From Latrodectus hesperus (taxonomy: Eukaryota > Arthropoda > Arachnida > Araneae > Theridiidae): a DNA stretch of 64,000 nt. Below, one piece after another: positions 43,454-55,928 of this stretch. The position numbers and the translations under genes are program-made. The stretch lies in NCBI GenBank assembly GCA_037975125.1, contig CM075857.1, positions 42,483,172 to 42,547,171 of the forward strand, written 5' to 3'. How positions within the stretch are numbered: position 1 is the first letter of the stretch; each line of letters starts with the position of its first letter. The notes beneath the pieces are model-generated. The model was not told where the DNA came from, did not search any database, and saw only the letters and a program-made list of their open reading frames with translations.

Positions 43454-46400
43454 CATGATTATCATAAATGACATCGATATTAAAGGTAAAGCTAGCTCTG
43501 AACTAGAGAAGAAATAACCATCGATGATATTATATTAACATGATATCTGAGCTAAACATCTTTTGTGAAATAAATTGACCAGGAACCAAGAACCAAATGT
43601 GTTGAACTTGGATATCTCTTATTTTATACTTTTCTACTTCATTAATTTAACAAACGAAAAAAAATTATGTTGATCGAAGTAGCATTTGTAATGTTGCTAT
43701 ATAAGCATATTATTCGATTGCTTCTTACTCTTTTTCGTCAATTCTTATAATTTCTGTCTAGTGTTAAGAGTATTATAAGTACTAAGTAGATTTATCTAAG
43801 TTTAAGGATATGGTATATCTCCTGTTTTTGTATGTAAATTTTAGTAAAATTAGAAAGCTTCTTAATGATATCTAAAGATATTCTGTCTTTCGCGTATTTT
43901 TCATCTGAATTTGGATCCCAAGCGAAGATATAAACAGTTTTTCTTAGTGTAACGTATCTTATGATAATATCTAAATATTGTGTTAGTATCGTTATCTTTT
44001 TCTCAGATTTGTGAAGATTATCGTAAATAGTTACCATTTGCCAGTTGCATGCTGTATATTTTGTGCAACTTCAGTTTTAAATTCACATGAAATTTAAAAT
44101 CCTATTTCCATTATAATTTAGTAATTCTCACATGTACTTTAATATGTTTCTAATTCAACTTCTCACTTCAAATAGACACCGCGTATACGAGACTCAAGCG
44201 CATCGGTTATAAATCTGGTTTAAAGTTCAAGCGCAAAAATTTAAAAAAGACAAACTAATTATTAAATATGCATACACATTTATGATCTGAAAATTATAAC
44301 TACGTAATATGACTTCAAAATTCATTGCTACAACATAAATCACTAAAATTTATACACTAATATTTGCTGTAGTGCTGCCATCTATTAGTTTAAAATGTAG
44401 TCTTTTCTAATATTGGAACAAACGAAATATATTTGTGACAGATTCACGTTAAGAAACAGAAATTGCTTATACATATATGTATTCATAATAGAGAAAAGAA
44501 TAGACTCGTAACTGATAATTATGAATGTATATCAGTGCAATTATAAATAAGAATTAATGCATAAAACACAGTTTTCCCGCGTCAATTTACAATTTAGACA
44601 ATCGAATTTTACGTAATGAAAATAGTACGTAGTTTTTAAAACGTTCAAAGAAATTAATTATTTATGATACTCACAAACACATTATTATTATATTGAAATT
44701 CCAATTATTTAGATGTAGAAATATTCAGGTCAAATAAATTTAAGTAAATAATTTATTATTTTAATTGCAACTTAAGTTTATTAATTTCTCTTGAAATAAA
44801 TTCGAGTTTGGTAATTTAATGCGTTACTAGCTCTTATTATTTTTTTTATAAAAACTATTAATTTTTTTTCTTCAACTTGAAAATTTCTTTAATGTTGAAG
44901 TCTAAATATATTTAATTTCACACTTGCATAATTATATGTTAGTTTAATTACATTTGGAAAAAATTTAGAATTTAAACTATCCATAATTTTTGCACCAAAA
45001 TATCTTTTCAAACTTGGGAAAATTAAAAAAATTAAGAATTGTTTCAATATTATGCAAATGTAAATTTTTAGATTAAGTACAATATATTTCCTTAAAGTAA
45101 TATTTAAGATGTATAAAATAAATTTTATATTATCTATTTCAAATACTAATATATATATTTCCATATGCATAGTAATAAAATAGAAATGAGCATTTTACAA
45201 TGCAATTATTATTTAATTTAGTTTTATTGATTTATGTTGAGAATTTTTTTAAATGTCACTATTTCATAGAAAATTATATCATTGCAAACATTTGATATTA
45301 TTATTACAAATGTTTTATAACTCCTACGTGTTTCCCTGAGGAAATTAGAATCAATAACTATCATTAGTTTAAGTAAAGTTTTTAACGGAAATGTAGCAAT
45401 GTTTATTTATTACAAATACCCAGAAATTTGGCTATTACGCTATAATTTCTAAATATAACATTTTTTAATTTTCATTTGGCATTATAATGCATTGCAATTT
45501 TGCTGCTATGGAAAAAAATGTAAATTTTTAATGTAATATATATAAATATATATGCAAAGAATATGTACGTATATTACTATTACTTTTTTCAATACAATAA
45601 AACTTATTGAAGTTAAAATTGAAAGAGTCTAGTGGCGCCATCTTTTGAGTTTGACAAATTTAAAAGGTTCTTTTATATATCTTTATTATTACTATTTTAA
45701 CTATAATCCAATTCCACTTTTCATTTCTTTTCATCTAAATAATATAAACCTAAATTACTGTTATAAGTCTTATATTAAAATTCATAACTATCAATAATAT
45801 ATTGGGGAAATATATTTCATACCATAAATAAATTTTAAATTTTACTTTATGACAAGATTTATTTTTTATTTATTAATGAAAAAATTTCTTTTTTATCCCA
45901 GAATCATTCTTTTTCAATTCTAAATATTCATATTTCCATTAAGATTATAGCTAGTATATTTTTCACAATGTAAAAAAGTGAATTAAATAAACACGCGAAA
46001 AATATAAATAGAAAAATATATTAAATTTTAAACTAAAGAATTTTTTTACTTTAAATGAAAGGAAAAATAAAATTTTCTGAAAAAAATTATTATGAATTTA
46101 TTAAACATTATTTTTGCTATCGATTATTTTAATTAGTTTATTTTGCTTATAAAAAGAAAAAATAATGTAAATGTTATTAAAAATAAATCTAGTAAAAATA
46201 TAAATGATGTGAAACAAATTATGTAATTTGATAAAATGTACGTATATAAACTACACAAAATTTAATTACATCAGTTTTTAAAAATAAAAAATTCGTTAAC
46301 ATAAAAATTTTAAAAAATACGTCGCAAAAATTCATTGTAAAATGAAAAGAATTATTAAATGTTCGAGTCTCATTACTGTGTGCGATGAACAAACATCACA

Positions 46401-47829
46401 CAGTTCGAACAATTCTCGAGAATATAATTTACCTACAAATCTTACCCACTCTTTCACAAGGAGAAAGATGGCACGAGTTGCAGGACCACGATGGCATACC
46501 AACCAAGCCAGGGAGTCAATAGAAAGTAGCTCTTAACAAACATGATATATAGAAAAAACTAGCTATTAAGGTGGCGTCATCTGTATTCTATTTTTGAAAA
46601 TACTCAAGAACTCTCTTATAACTAAAATTATTAAAATAAACTACAAATACTTGTTTCTAAGATATTTTCAAGATAAAATGCCACTTGTTCATTTTAAAAT
46701 GTTAGAAATGGTAATTAATGTTTCAGCATACTATAATTTTTCATCTTTAAATTATACGTAACTTAATTGCGCCATGGTACCAATATTTTCAGTGTACATA
46801 AATTTTTAATGTAAAAGATTTTTTCTCTAAAAGGGAGTAAAATAATTTAATTTTCTATTATATAAGCAATTTTAAAATTTTACTATAACATAATGTTTAA
46901 ATTAATTTATTGTTACAAAATAATTTTTTTCAGTGAAGATATTTTACTGTCTATACAAATATTTTGTACGCAAATATTTTATTTTACTCAAAAATAAAAT
47001 TAAAAAAATAGTATTTCTTGTTAAATTAGATACTTTTAGATTCCTGGTATAATTTTAAATTTTAATAATTCTTTTCATATATTTCCTAATTTTTGTAACT
47101 TTTCTTTTAAAAATAATATATTTTGTAACTTTCTTTCCTTCATTTAATAACATGTTAACATATTTAACCTCTTTTGATACTTCACATTCATATTCAAAAA
47201 CTGCAAATTATGGCAACATAAAATGCATTATTAAATCAATAATTTTCATAAAACATATTAATAATATGTAATTTCAAATTTTTTCACGTATGTAATTTAT
47301 TCAATCTACTTTATTTTCTTTTATCTAATCATTTAAAATTTTTCATAGTTAATTAATAACTTTATATTTTGTAATATTTTAGGTAAGTTTAATTTTTTAT
47401 ACGATTCGAACATAAAGAAATTATTATTTTCTCAATTTTAAGGGATATGCCATTTAAAATAGTTTAGCTTCAATAAAGTATTATAATACAGTATGATAAT
47501 ATGAATTATAATAAAAGTATAATTCTCAAAAAACTAGGTGCATATTATTTTCTAAAACCAAATAAGAATAAAATAAGATGAAAACGATAAGAAATGTAAT
47601 TACGTTCATAATACATTTTTGAAAAATTTTTTTTCTCCCTTAATCGTCAAATCTGAGTACGCTACTTGTAATATCCCTGATTTTTTACGTTTATGAAATT
47701 CTTATTTCATTTTTGGTGGAAGATAAAAATATTATCTGACTTTAGCAATATTGTATTATGTGTAAGTTTTCATAATAATCAATTGATGATAAACATAATT
47801 TAATTTTGTTTGATGTCGGGAAAATTATA
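43454..47829. other. AT-rich sequence, no gene seen
   Basis: No supported gene. The words 'gtgctgccatctattag' (44371), 'tggcgccatcttttg' (45634) and 'tggcgtcatctgtatt' (46571) look like relics of one dispersed repeat. A less AT-rich patch at 46445-46535 has no family match. Confidence 0.4.
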
Positions 47830-47831
47830 TA

Positions 47832-49247
47832 AACTCCTGTTTGTGAAAATTGCAACACCACGAAGGACATACGTGAGTGAGCTGAAATTTTCAGGAAATG
47901 TAAAGTAGGGCATGATATGCAAATGATTAGAATTGCAGACCGGTAGCGCATGCGTATGGTGTGCAGCGCCCCCGAACGGCGGATCGAACCGAATATAAAT
48001 AGACGGCTGTTTCGAGGCGTGTATGATTATCGGTGGTTATATGCTAGTGGTAAACGTTAACTGAATCTTTACTATGCCTCTTCGACGAAAGAGAGCGAAA
48101 TTTGAGCAAATTTCGGAGTTTGAACGGGGCAGAATCGTCGGCCTTCGTGAAGCTGGATTATCTCATGGTGCAGTAGCCGCTCGTGTGCAGCGTAACAGAA
48201 GCACAATCATGCGTGTTTGGAAGCTGTGGACGGACGAGGGTCGGACAGCTCGGAAATCCGGGAGTGGACCCCGGAATGTGACGTCAGCTCGCGATGACAG
48301 ACACCTGGTGCGTATGGCGCTGACGGACCGCACAGCTTCTTCCAGACAATTGGCACCACAGTGGTCAACAGCTACAGGTGTGTCATTGTGTGCTTCATCA
48401 ATTCGGAGACGTCTGCTGCAGCGTGGGCTGCGCGCAAGGGTTCCCTTATACAGGATTCCTCACACAAAACCATCGCCGTCTGCGGCTACAATGGGCCAAT
48501 GTCCATAGGAGCTGGCGTGCTGATTGGCAGCAGGTCGTCTTTTCTGACGAATCCCGCTTCAATATGTGGCACCATGATGGCCGAATTCGTGGCAGGCGCT
48601 ATGCCGGTGAACGGAACATCCCGGAGTGCATTATCGAACGCCACAGTGGACGAACCCCGGAGTTATGGTCTGGGGTGCCATAGCATATCATGGACGATCA
48701 CAATTGCTACGAATTGTGGGCAATTTGAACAGTACCCGATACATAAACGAAGTTTTACAGCCCCAAGCTATTCCCTTCCTGCAAGGATTGCCAGGGGCTG
48801 TATTCCAGCAGGATAATGCCCGTCCACATGTCGCCAGGACTGTCATAACCTACCTTGATTCGCAGCAGGTACAGCTTCTTCCTTGGCCTGCGTATTCGCC
48901 GGATATGTCACCGATTGAACAAGTGTGGGATATCGTTGGGCGGCGTCTCGCTCGTGATCCTCGTCCTGTTGCTTCGACAGACGAACTTTGGTTGCGCATA
49001 CAAACAATATGGAACACTCTTCCGCAGGCAGATATTCAAAATTTGTTTCACTCCATGCCGCGCCGTGTAGCAGCTCTTATTGCGGCGCGTGGTGGCCACA
49101 CAAAATACTAATTTCTATCTCTTATTATTGTTTATTTGGTTTGAAAATGTAATCATTTATTTGTATCATTACCACTCAACTGTGTATTAAATTTCATTCA
49201 ACTATGATGCTTCCTTCATGGTGTTGCAATTTTCACAAACAGGAGTT
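47832..49247 (+). mobile_element. Tc1-like transposon, nearly complete
   Basis: The terminal inverted repeats start AACTCCTGTTTGTGAAAATT and continue to GCAACACCA, perfectly or almost perfectly inverted at 49219-49247. TA flanks both ends (47830-47831 and 49248-49249). The length, 1416 bp with a single central transposase frame, is typical of an autonomous Tc1-family element. Sharp terminal repeats suggest a fairly recent insertion. Confidence 0.93.
48074..49111 (+). pseudogene. Tc1-like transposase (DD34E) with two frameshifts
   Basis: The first segment from ATG 48074 carries the paired helix-turn-helix DNA-binding domains (FERGRIVGLREAGLSHGAVA, then RNRSTIMRVW, then SSIRRRLLQRGL). The reading frame breaks near 48470, apparently by loss of two bases, continues in the next frame through LQWANVHRSW and VVFSDESRFN (first Asp, 48546-48548), and breaks again near 48656 by loss of one G. 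The last segment has GVMVWGAI, FQQDNARPH (second Asp, 48812) and SPDMSPIEQVWD (Glu, 48917), with 34 residues between Asp and Glu. It ends GGHTKY-stop. All catalytic residues survive; only the two small deletions disable it. Confidence 0.93.
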
Positions 49248-49624
49248 TAGATATATTCTTGGCTGTTAGTCATAAGTATATATTTTCAATTAACGTTTTT
49301 TTCCCTAAATGAAATAAGTTTTTAGTTAAAATCAATTTTAAATAGTAAAACATATTTTAAAAATAAATTCAAAATCACCATTTCACATGGTCCCCATTTC
49401 CTTAAAGTGATATTTTAATTTCTTTCTCGTATTTGCCTTTATAATTAAAAGAATATGTGTTCCTTTATTATTAAAATTAACAAAGTTTATAGTTAAAAGT
49501 TTTCATCAAGATGATAAGGAGCATAAAAAATTGAACTGCAAATTTGAAAATTTATCTAGCGGTATATAATTTTTTTAAAGTAGTATTTCTAGAATTGCGT
49601 TCGTAATATGAACATACATACATA

Positions 49625-49760
49625 GCGGTGCAGAGGAGCCCCGGACTTATCTTAATGTTAACGGGTTTGGAATAATCACACATCACCAAGCGTCTCGTCA
49701 TCTTGAACCACAGTCAGTTGACGAGGTCACACTTGAGCTGGCACTCTGTAATATGTACAG
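49625..49760. repeat. Dispersed repeat E, copy 1
   Basis: Contains 'catcaccaagcgtctcgtca', 'cttgaaccacagtcag' and 'gacgaggtcacacttgagct', which recur in the same order at 55065-55200. The family is unidentified. Confidence 0.5.
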
Positions 49761-50084
49761 AGAAAAGCCTTAAAAGATTTCTTTTTTAATAATTTTTGAA
49801 AGAAAGATTATATATTCTTCTGGAGAGATAAAAGTGAATGAAGCATCCATAATTTGATCATCTTGAAATTTACTGTGCACATTTTTGTATACCAACTAGG
49901 CCGAGGATTAAATTTTCAAAGCCAATGAATTTTTTAGTTCATGTAAGGGTCTTCATTTCTTTTGCGAAGTTTGCATAGTATAAAACCGGTCTCGTCACCG
50001 CATAGTGTACAACATAATTCGGCTGTTGTCAGCCATTTTAATTCCACCGCATAAACTGTCTTCTGGCGGACATTTTGTAAATAA

Positions 50085-50270
50085 TGAGCTGTATTTACGT
50101 GTCCCAAGAGAGGAAATCCGGAAATCTCTCAAGCACCAACCCAACAGACGTGCATGGAGAAAGTAGAAGCGTTATATTCACTACCGTTGTTCAAAAATGG
50201 CTCGGATTTAACTGGGACATTTCTCTCTTAAGAGACCTGTCCTACCACTAGGTTACGAGAACCTTATAAT
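50085..50270 (-). mobile_element. SINE family D copy
   Basis: Shares 'aatctctcaagcaccaaccc' and 'aacagacgtgcatggag' with the other D copies. The minus-strand head has 'cctagtggtaggac' and a decayed B-box. Confidence 0.6.
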
Positions 50271-50819
50271 TAACCACATGACTTCAAATGTCGTTTACAG
50301 TTGGAATGCGTGTAGCTTGACTGATAAACTGCGCTGTAATACGTGACCTACCTGCACTGTGGACACTACTTTGCATAAGAGTTGGCAACAGTTACTACAA
50401 GAAACTTATTAGTGGTGCTAAGGAGGATGCTCAAGCATGAGACAAAACCAGACGATTGTATTCCTGTCCAGAATGCCTCTATGCCAAGGTATGCTAATTG
50501 GTTAAGGCACCATTCTCATTATCGGAGAGTTATTAGATTGAATCCCGAATTAAGGGAAAATCAGTCTTGTTCACTAAAAGTTGCTGGTCATGCTAAGTAG
50601 ATTATGCTCGCAATGTCTTCCAAGTGAAATATTACCCGTGAATGTGGTATGTCAAGCATTAGGATTTTCCTCTTCTAATTTATGAAGCATCCACTCAGCA
50701 ACTTCCACCTGATTGGTAGAATACAACTCTGGTCTAGGTCATTGTCCACTTTCTAACATATTGCATCCTTTTCTATCCCACACGTGGATCATTCCCCCAC
50801 CGCAAAGAAGGTTGTCCAA
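50271..50819. other. Unassigned sequence, possibly the upstream part of a Tc1 fossil
   Basis: Less AT-rich than average. Bases 50480-50550 resemble a tRNA-like head ('gctaattggttaaggcacc', 'ttagattgaatcccga'), so a SINE relic is possible. Confidence 0.35.
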
Positions 50820-51400
50820 CTCACGGGATTTCAAAGCAGAACGGAATAACTCCCACATCGGCCTTCTAGATGTCTGCTTACAACACAGCGGCATCAAGAG
50901 AGTTGCCTGCAGTGATATCGCAGCTGACCATCATGGCTCCCAGCACATAATGTTCAGCAATGAATCTCGCATTTTTGGATCAGATGACAATCATATATAA
51001 AGTCTGAACTAACAATCTCAATCAGCCTTTGTTTCAGGCAGGCATACTGCTATTATCTCTGTTTTGATGGAGTGTGGAAAAGTTATCTGCTATCATAACA
51101 GACCCTCTAAATCATCCAGTGTGTACCAAGATATTTTGATACCATCCTGTTTTCATTGGCATTACCCTTCATGGCACGTAACTCTAATTTTAAACAAGCT
51201 AATACCAGGCGCAGAACGATTATCATATCTTTGGACCACCTGTGTGAAGTTAATACTTGCCCTGGATAAACAAGGTTACCGAACATTTCACCGATTAAAA
51301 ATCCGTATATTCCCAAGTATCGCAGACCTGAAGGAACAGTTGATGAATGTCTGGCAGAAAGAATCGCAGGATGATAGTAGGAGCTTTTGACTGAATCACT
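50820..51400 (+). pseudogene. Decayed Tc1-like transposase
   Basis: Plus-strand frames contain HIMFSNESRIFGSDDNH, matching the block around the first catalytic Asp with that Asp replaced by Asn. Then come VLM(V)W-like residues near 51065, CYHNRPSKSS (family ISYDNRSPL) and, after further frameshifts, a C-terminal DLKEQLMNVWQKE near 51330-51362. At least three frame changes separate the blocks. It is diverged from the other two Tc1 fossils and from the nearly intact copy at 48-49 kb. Confidence 0.65.
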
Positions 51401-51954
51401 CACTGCAAGAGTGCTCACTAACTTGAACATTCAATGAGCAGCTGTTTGCCGTTAATGGGTCCTATGATCTTAAAGTTTCAATCGGCACATGAGCTGCACA
51501 CACATTTAATTTCGAGAAAAACCTGCATTTCTTCAAAGATACATTTTGTATAGTGTATTACCGCACACAACACATAGTAAATTTAAATCATTACATTCAA
51601 GACAGTAATATAGTGAATTTTATTTTAATTTATAATTAAAGTTTAGATTCGACATATGAGACGAAACTTCTACTCGATATGTTAAATACATTAATTCTCT
51701 TCCAAATAAATCCGATTACTTTCGTTTAGGAATGATAAATTGAAAGTTGTTATATGGTAAGACACGTGAACTGAAAGCAACTGGGAAGATTAATTACATT
51801 AAAAATGTGAAGAACCATATTAACCATGTTTAGTTGTATAAAAATATTATAACAAAAATTTCATCCCTGCTATATAAATTATTTATATATAGTGTAATTA
51901 GTGCTTTAGTTATCGCTTTAGGGTCACTTTTTATTTATTAGAGTAAACTGTACT
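51401..51954. other. No gene seen
   Basis: AT-rich spacer. Confidence 0.4.
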
Positions 51955-52085
51955 CGAACCATACATTTTTATTTTAAGATTATTTCAAACCACTCCGAAC
52001 TTTCACACTTACAGTGAGAATCAAACCCACGAATTGTTGAATTGAAGGCCAGAGCGCTAATCATTCAGCTGCTTGATTTGCATTA
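51955..52085 (-). mobile_element. tRNA-derived SINE fragment, family B
   Basis: The minus-strand head 'gctgaatgattagcgctctg' (A-box) and 'gggtttgattctcac' (B-box) match other family B copies. The tail is shortened. Confidence 0.65.
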
Positions 52086-52338
52086 TGTGTTATGCATTTT
52101 CATTAATTAACTATTTACCCAAATTAATAAATCGGTAGAAGATAATAAAAGGTATTAATAAATCGTGAAACAGTATAAGAAATAAGACTTGAGACAAGCT
52201 ATGGACGATATATTTTACGCATCATGATATATAATCCTTCATAAGATGATATAAAATGGGTATATTAACAAGAATAGAAAAATGTTAAAAATCAGTATCT
52301 GATATTATAATAATATTTTATAAATACAAAAATAAATC

Positions 52339-52435
52339 TTTTTCAGTTTTTTTTTTTAATTTTTATATATTTTTTATATATTTTTTTTAAATTTTATTTT
52401 TTTTATTTATTTTTTTTATCAAAAATTACTTTTTT
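52339..52435. repeat. T-rich low-complexity tract
   Basis: About 97 bases composed almost only of T with short A interruptions. Confidence 0.9.
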
Positions 52436-52769
52436 TAAGCATTCGGAAGCTTTTAATAGAAGTTTCTAACCCCCCCCCTGGTAATGTCATTTATTAAAAG
52501 GTACAAAATCTAGAAAATGATTGTAAAAGTTAGTATTGAATTCATTTTAATTAATGAAATTTTATAAATAAAATTAAGAGTCATGGAAAAATTGAATCAA
52601 TATGAGTCATTTTCTAAACTCCATAAACAAATATACGATAAAATGAATGAATCGTTTACATCATTTTTGTTCTATCTGTATTGATGTCGCTAAGTGGATA
52701 TTTCCCAAGGGTAAGCTCTTGTAAATATCTTTAGCTATTTAGTTTTCAAAAAAGCTTTTCATAAGTGGT

Positions 52770-53040
52770 ATATCTTATCCTTGAGTTGCAAAGGAGGAAA
52801 CCAGGAAAACTCTCAAACAACAATGGCTTTCTTCTGACATATTGTAAATATGCTTGTAGAAATGTATAATTCCCCTTCCTTTGGCTTACTATGATCACCT
52901 CTATTTTCAGATTGAATGTTTCCAGATTAGACCCTAGCCACTAGTGAATAATGAGATTATGGTAATGTATTTCTAGATATCTATTAAGTGGGTGCGTGAG
53001 AATTTTCGGGGTTTCCACCCTTGCAAAGCTTGAATTCTGG
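52770..53040. mobile_element. Two decayed SINE family D fragments in opposite orientation
   Basis: At 52787-52825 'ggaaaccaggaaaactctca' resembles the minus-strand D body. At 52987-53022 'gggtgcgtgagaattttcgg' is the inverse of the same block, so a plus-strand copy follows. Confidence 0.45.
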
Positions 53041-53149
53041 CTATTATTATAGTGAAACCTTTTCAAAATAAAAACGTTTGAATACTTTTTAACCGAATTC
53101 TCCTGTTAAACCATTTATGTCAAATGTTCATGTTCCTCTCAGACTAGAT

Positions 53150-53290
53150 TAGGCCACGCTGGCAGCTGAATCGTCAATGCTCTGGTCTTGAGTTCAATAA
53201 TTCGATTCCCGCGACTTGGACATGTATATTTTTAACAGTTCGAAATCCATTTTAAACTGTAGTGCCTTGGTTCAATCAACCTTCGTATGT
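53150..53290 (+). mobile_element. tRNA-derived SINE, family B, plus orientation
   Basis: 'ggcagctgaatcgtcaatgc' and 'aattcgattcccgcg' are the A- and B-box regions. The following 'cagttcgaaatccattttaa' inversely matches the tails of the minus-strand B copies. Confidence 0.62.
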
Positions 53291-54734
53291 GGAGCGTCAA
53301 CCAAACTTTCTCTGGCTATGATCTGTAAGAGATTTGACTTATATTTTCTTTAATCTACTGTAAATTCCAAAAAAAATCTAATATTTATTTATTCTATGCT
53401 CTTCCAGATTTTCTTTAAATATTCTTACGCTAATTTATTTTCATAGATATTATAGATATATATGCTGGGAAATATTATCTATGGATTAAGGGCCCAATTG
53501 CAGCCAAAATCATTGAAAACTTGAAAGATTATTTCACCGCAAATGTGATGGTATTGATCGCTCTCATTTTTCAGGTCTAAATGTTTTCGAATTTTTTCCT
53601 AATCCTGTGATACGGTGACGAGGGAGAGTTTCTGATATAACAAGGGCACTTATGTACTTCGGTACAATGTCGAGCCGGACTGACCTTGTTAGAGCCGCGG
53701 GCTTCCGCTCATCGACCGCTACCAGAAGGAAATGTCCATCCGGGAAGGCTATTCAAATCGCCTCTTTGATCATATCCGCTCCTTTTTTCACACATCTACG
53801 GAAATTATCCAACACACCTGTGTCTCCCGCATTCCATTGCTTAATGTGGGGTGGCCGGCATCTGGTTTAGGAAAAAAATACCTCACCCGTGTGAAATGTC
53901 TTTATTCAGAAATCATTGGAATGAAACATTCATTGCCGTTTGTGTTCTCTCTCAAAGTGATATGTCCTAGATACTTATGTTGATCTATGGCAACATATAT
54001 TAATATTATGAATTCTTTTCCTACCAGTTCTCATAAAAACTCTACAGAAGTAGGTAGGGGTAAATATTGGATGAACAATGATATTTGAGTGAGTCAATAA
54101 CAAATAGATAAAGCGTAGGTATTTTATGCTTTGAAATCGAATGAAATAAATTTGCTTGAATGGTAAACTCATGAAATGTATTTAAACAAATAAAACGAAT
54201 GGACTCATTAAAGTTCCTATTGCATTATTGAATATTTTAAGTGTATGCTGAAAACAATATATATGTTACAAATAAATGTGTGATATGTATAATACTTATT
54301 AAATAAACTTAACTGAAATGAGTAAGAACAGCATTACATAAATAATTGTAATTTGCATTACATTTTTTTTAATGTTTTGTTTAAATTTATAAAAAATTAA
54401 TAGCATTAATTGAAATTAATCAACGCAAATTTTTCGAAAACGCTCAAAGATACTATTAAAAATGATTAAGCGATCCCTTCTTTTTAATTAACGTCTTCTC
54501 ACAAAGTGAAGGTTTGTGTCTGTAATATCGCGATAAAGTTTAGACATGATTGCTGATAAAAACCAGCCAGTGCTCAAGGTTCTTGCAAACCCCTTCAATC
54601 TCATATAGTGCGGATGATTTACAAAAGGGTAGCAAACAATAAAAAAACTAAATGTGTTCTTTTAAGAGAGCGCATTTAATTTTTTTGGGTAGTCACTAAT
54701 AGAAGCTCTTTTGACTCCTCGTAGCCTAACCTCC
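53291..54734. other. Mostly AT-rich; a GC-richer patch at 53640-53900
   Basis: The patch has open frames of 72 and 83 residues in two plus-strand frames, but neither shows a domain I recognise and no splice sites stand out. It may be an old transposon or repeat. Confidence 0.35.
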
Positions 54735-54970
54735 GATGGCTTTTGTCAAGTCGACAGCATTTTAATATCCGTCTCATGTGGCCCCCAGGGAAGAAGCTCC
54801 GTGTTCACAAGTCCCTAGGGAGAAAACCCTGAAAGCTCCCAAGCACCCACACCAACAGAGGTGCACGCAAACCGCTTCAAAATCTATGTCCTTCTCCCGT
54901 TGTTACAACAGCGCCTAGGATCAAACCCAGAACCTAATGCACGAAGATTGATGCGATGTGCCTTAGTAGA
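54735..54970 (-). mobile_element. SINE family D copy
   Basis: Contains 'ctgaaagctcccaagcaccc' and 'ccaacagaggtgcacgcaaa', shared with the other D copies. The minus-strand B-box is 'gggtttgatcctagg'. Confidence 0.65.
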
Positions 54971-55064
54971 AACTTTTAAATTATAATTTAGAAACTGCAT
55001 AAAGTGTACAACTTATAAGAGTGTGATTTCATAGAAAGAACTGTAAGTGATCCACTCTCTAGTT

Positions 55065-55200
55065 ATTACGATGCAGGTGAACCCTGAATTGTTCGCCTAT
55101 CACCAAGGCCTCATAGTTTTGAACCACGGTCAGGAGACGTGATCCCACCTGAGTTGACGCTCGCCTCTTCGCACCCACGCGGAAGGGCCTTGGACCCATC
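55065..55200. repeat. Dispersed repeat E, copy 2
   Basis: Shares 'atcaccaagg', 'ttgaaccacggtcagg' and 'tcccacctgagttg' in order with 49625-49760. Confidence 0.5.
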
Positions 55201-55705
55201 CCCGACCCACGGAGCTCCAACAACCCAGTGAGGAGAATGTGCCTTTTAAAATTTTTACTTTATATTCCCAACCATTGGCCGCGGCAAATGATGCTTCACT
55301 TTTGGTTCTTAACGAGAAGCGGCGTGAAGCCACTGAAGCTCTTAATCCTACTGCTACTAATTATAAAGCTTTTACTTTATTTTACTGATCATACGTTCGA
55401 TTTCTTTTCCTGACATGAATGAAATGATTCGAATATACTCTGAATCACAATTTCCTGTTAAATTTTTCTTCGCGAGCAAAAATGGACCTTAAAGAGGTGA
55501 GATGAAATCACACGGTTTTTAAGAAAATTACGTCATTGTAAATGACACAACAAAGTATTGCACAAATACACAAAAAATATTGCATTATTTAACGTAAATA
55601 ATAAAAATGACACATTCAGTGTATGCATAATCGCACTATTGACCAGCAAGATATTCCATTCCTTTATCGAAGTGGTTGTTTAGGAGATTCTCTCTTGTAA
55701 CACGT

Positions 55706-55780
55706 GAGTTTGGTTTGGTTTGTTTGTCGCTCAACGGTCATTTTTTGCACACGAGGCCTAATTAGACCGGGACCTACGCT
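55706..55780. mobile_element. SINE family B tail fragment
   Basis: 'gtttgtcgctcaacggtcat', 'gcacacgagg' and 'taattagaccgggacct' match 24430-24480. No head is present. Confidence 0.6.
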
Positions 55781-55928
55781 TGTAACACGTGAGGACGACC
55801 CACTATTTATAAAATTTGATGGTGCAAAGGCCAAAATTAGAAATTTGCAGACATAAGTAGAATATTTTCTTTATTTTTGATTTAGTTTTCAAATTTTGAA
55901 ATCACAGTCTTAGTTATTTTTATATGTA

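Noticed and set aside
48361..48816. A 151-residue plus-strand protein overlapping the Tc1 element
   Set aside because: It lies in the wrong frame relative to the transposase, with no conserved motifs; it is a shadow of the transposase sequence.
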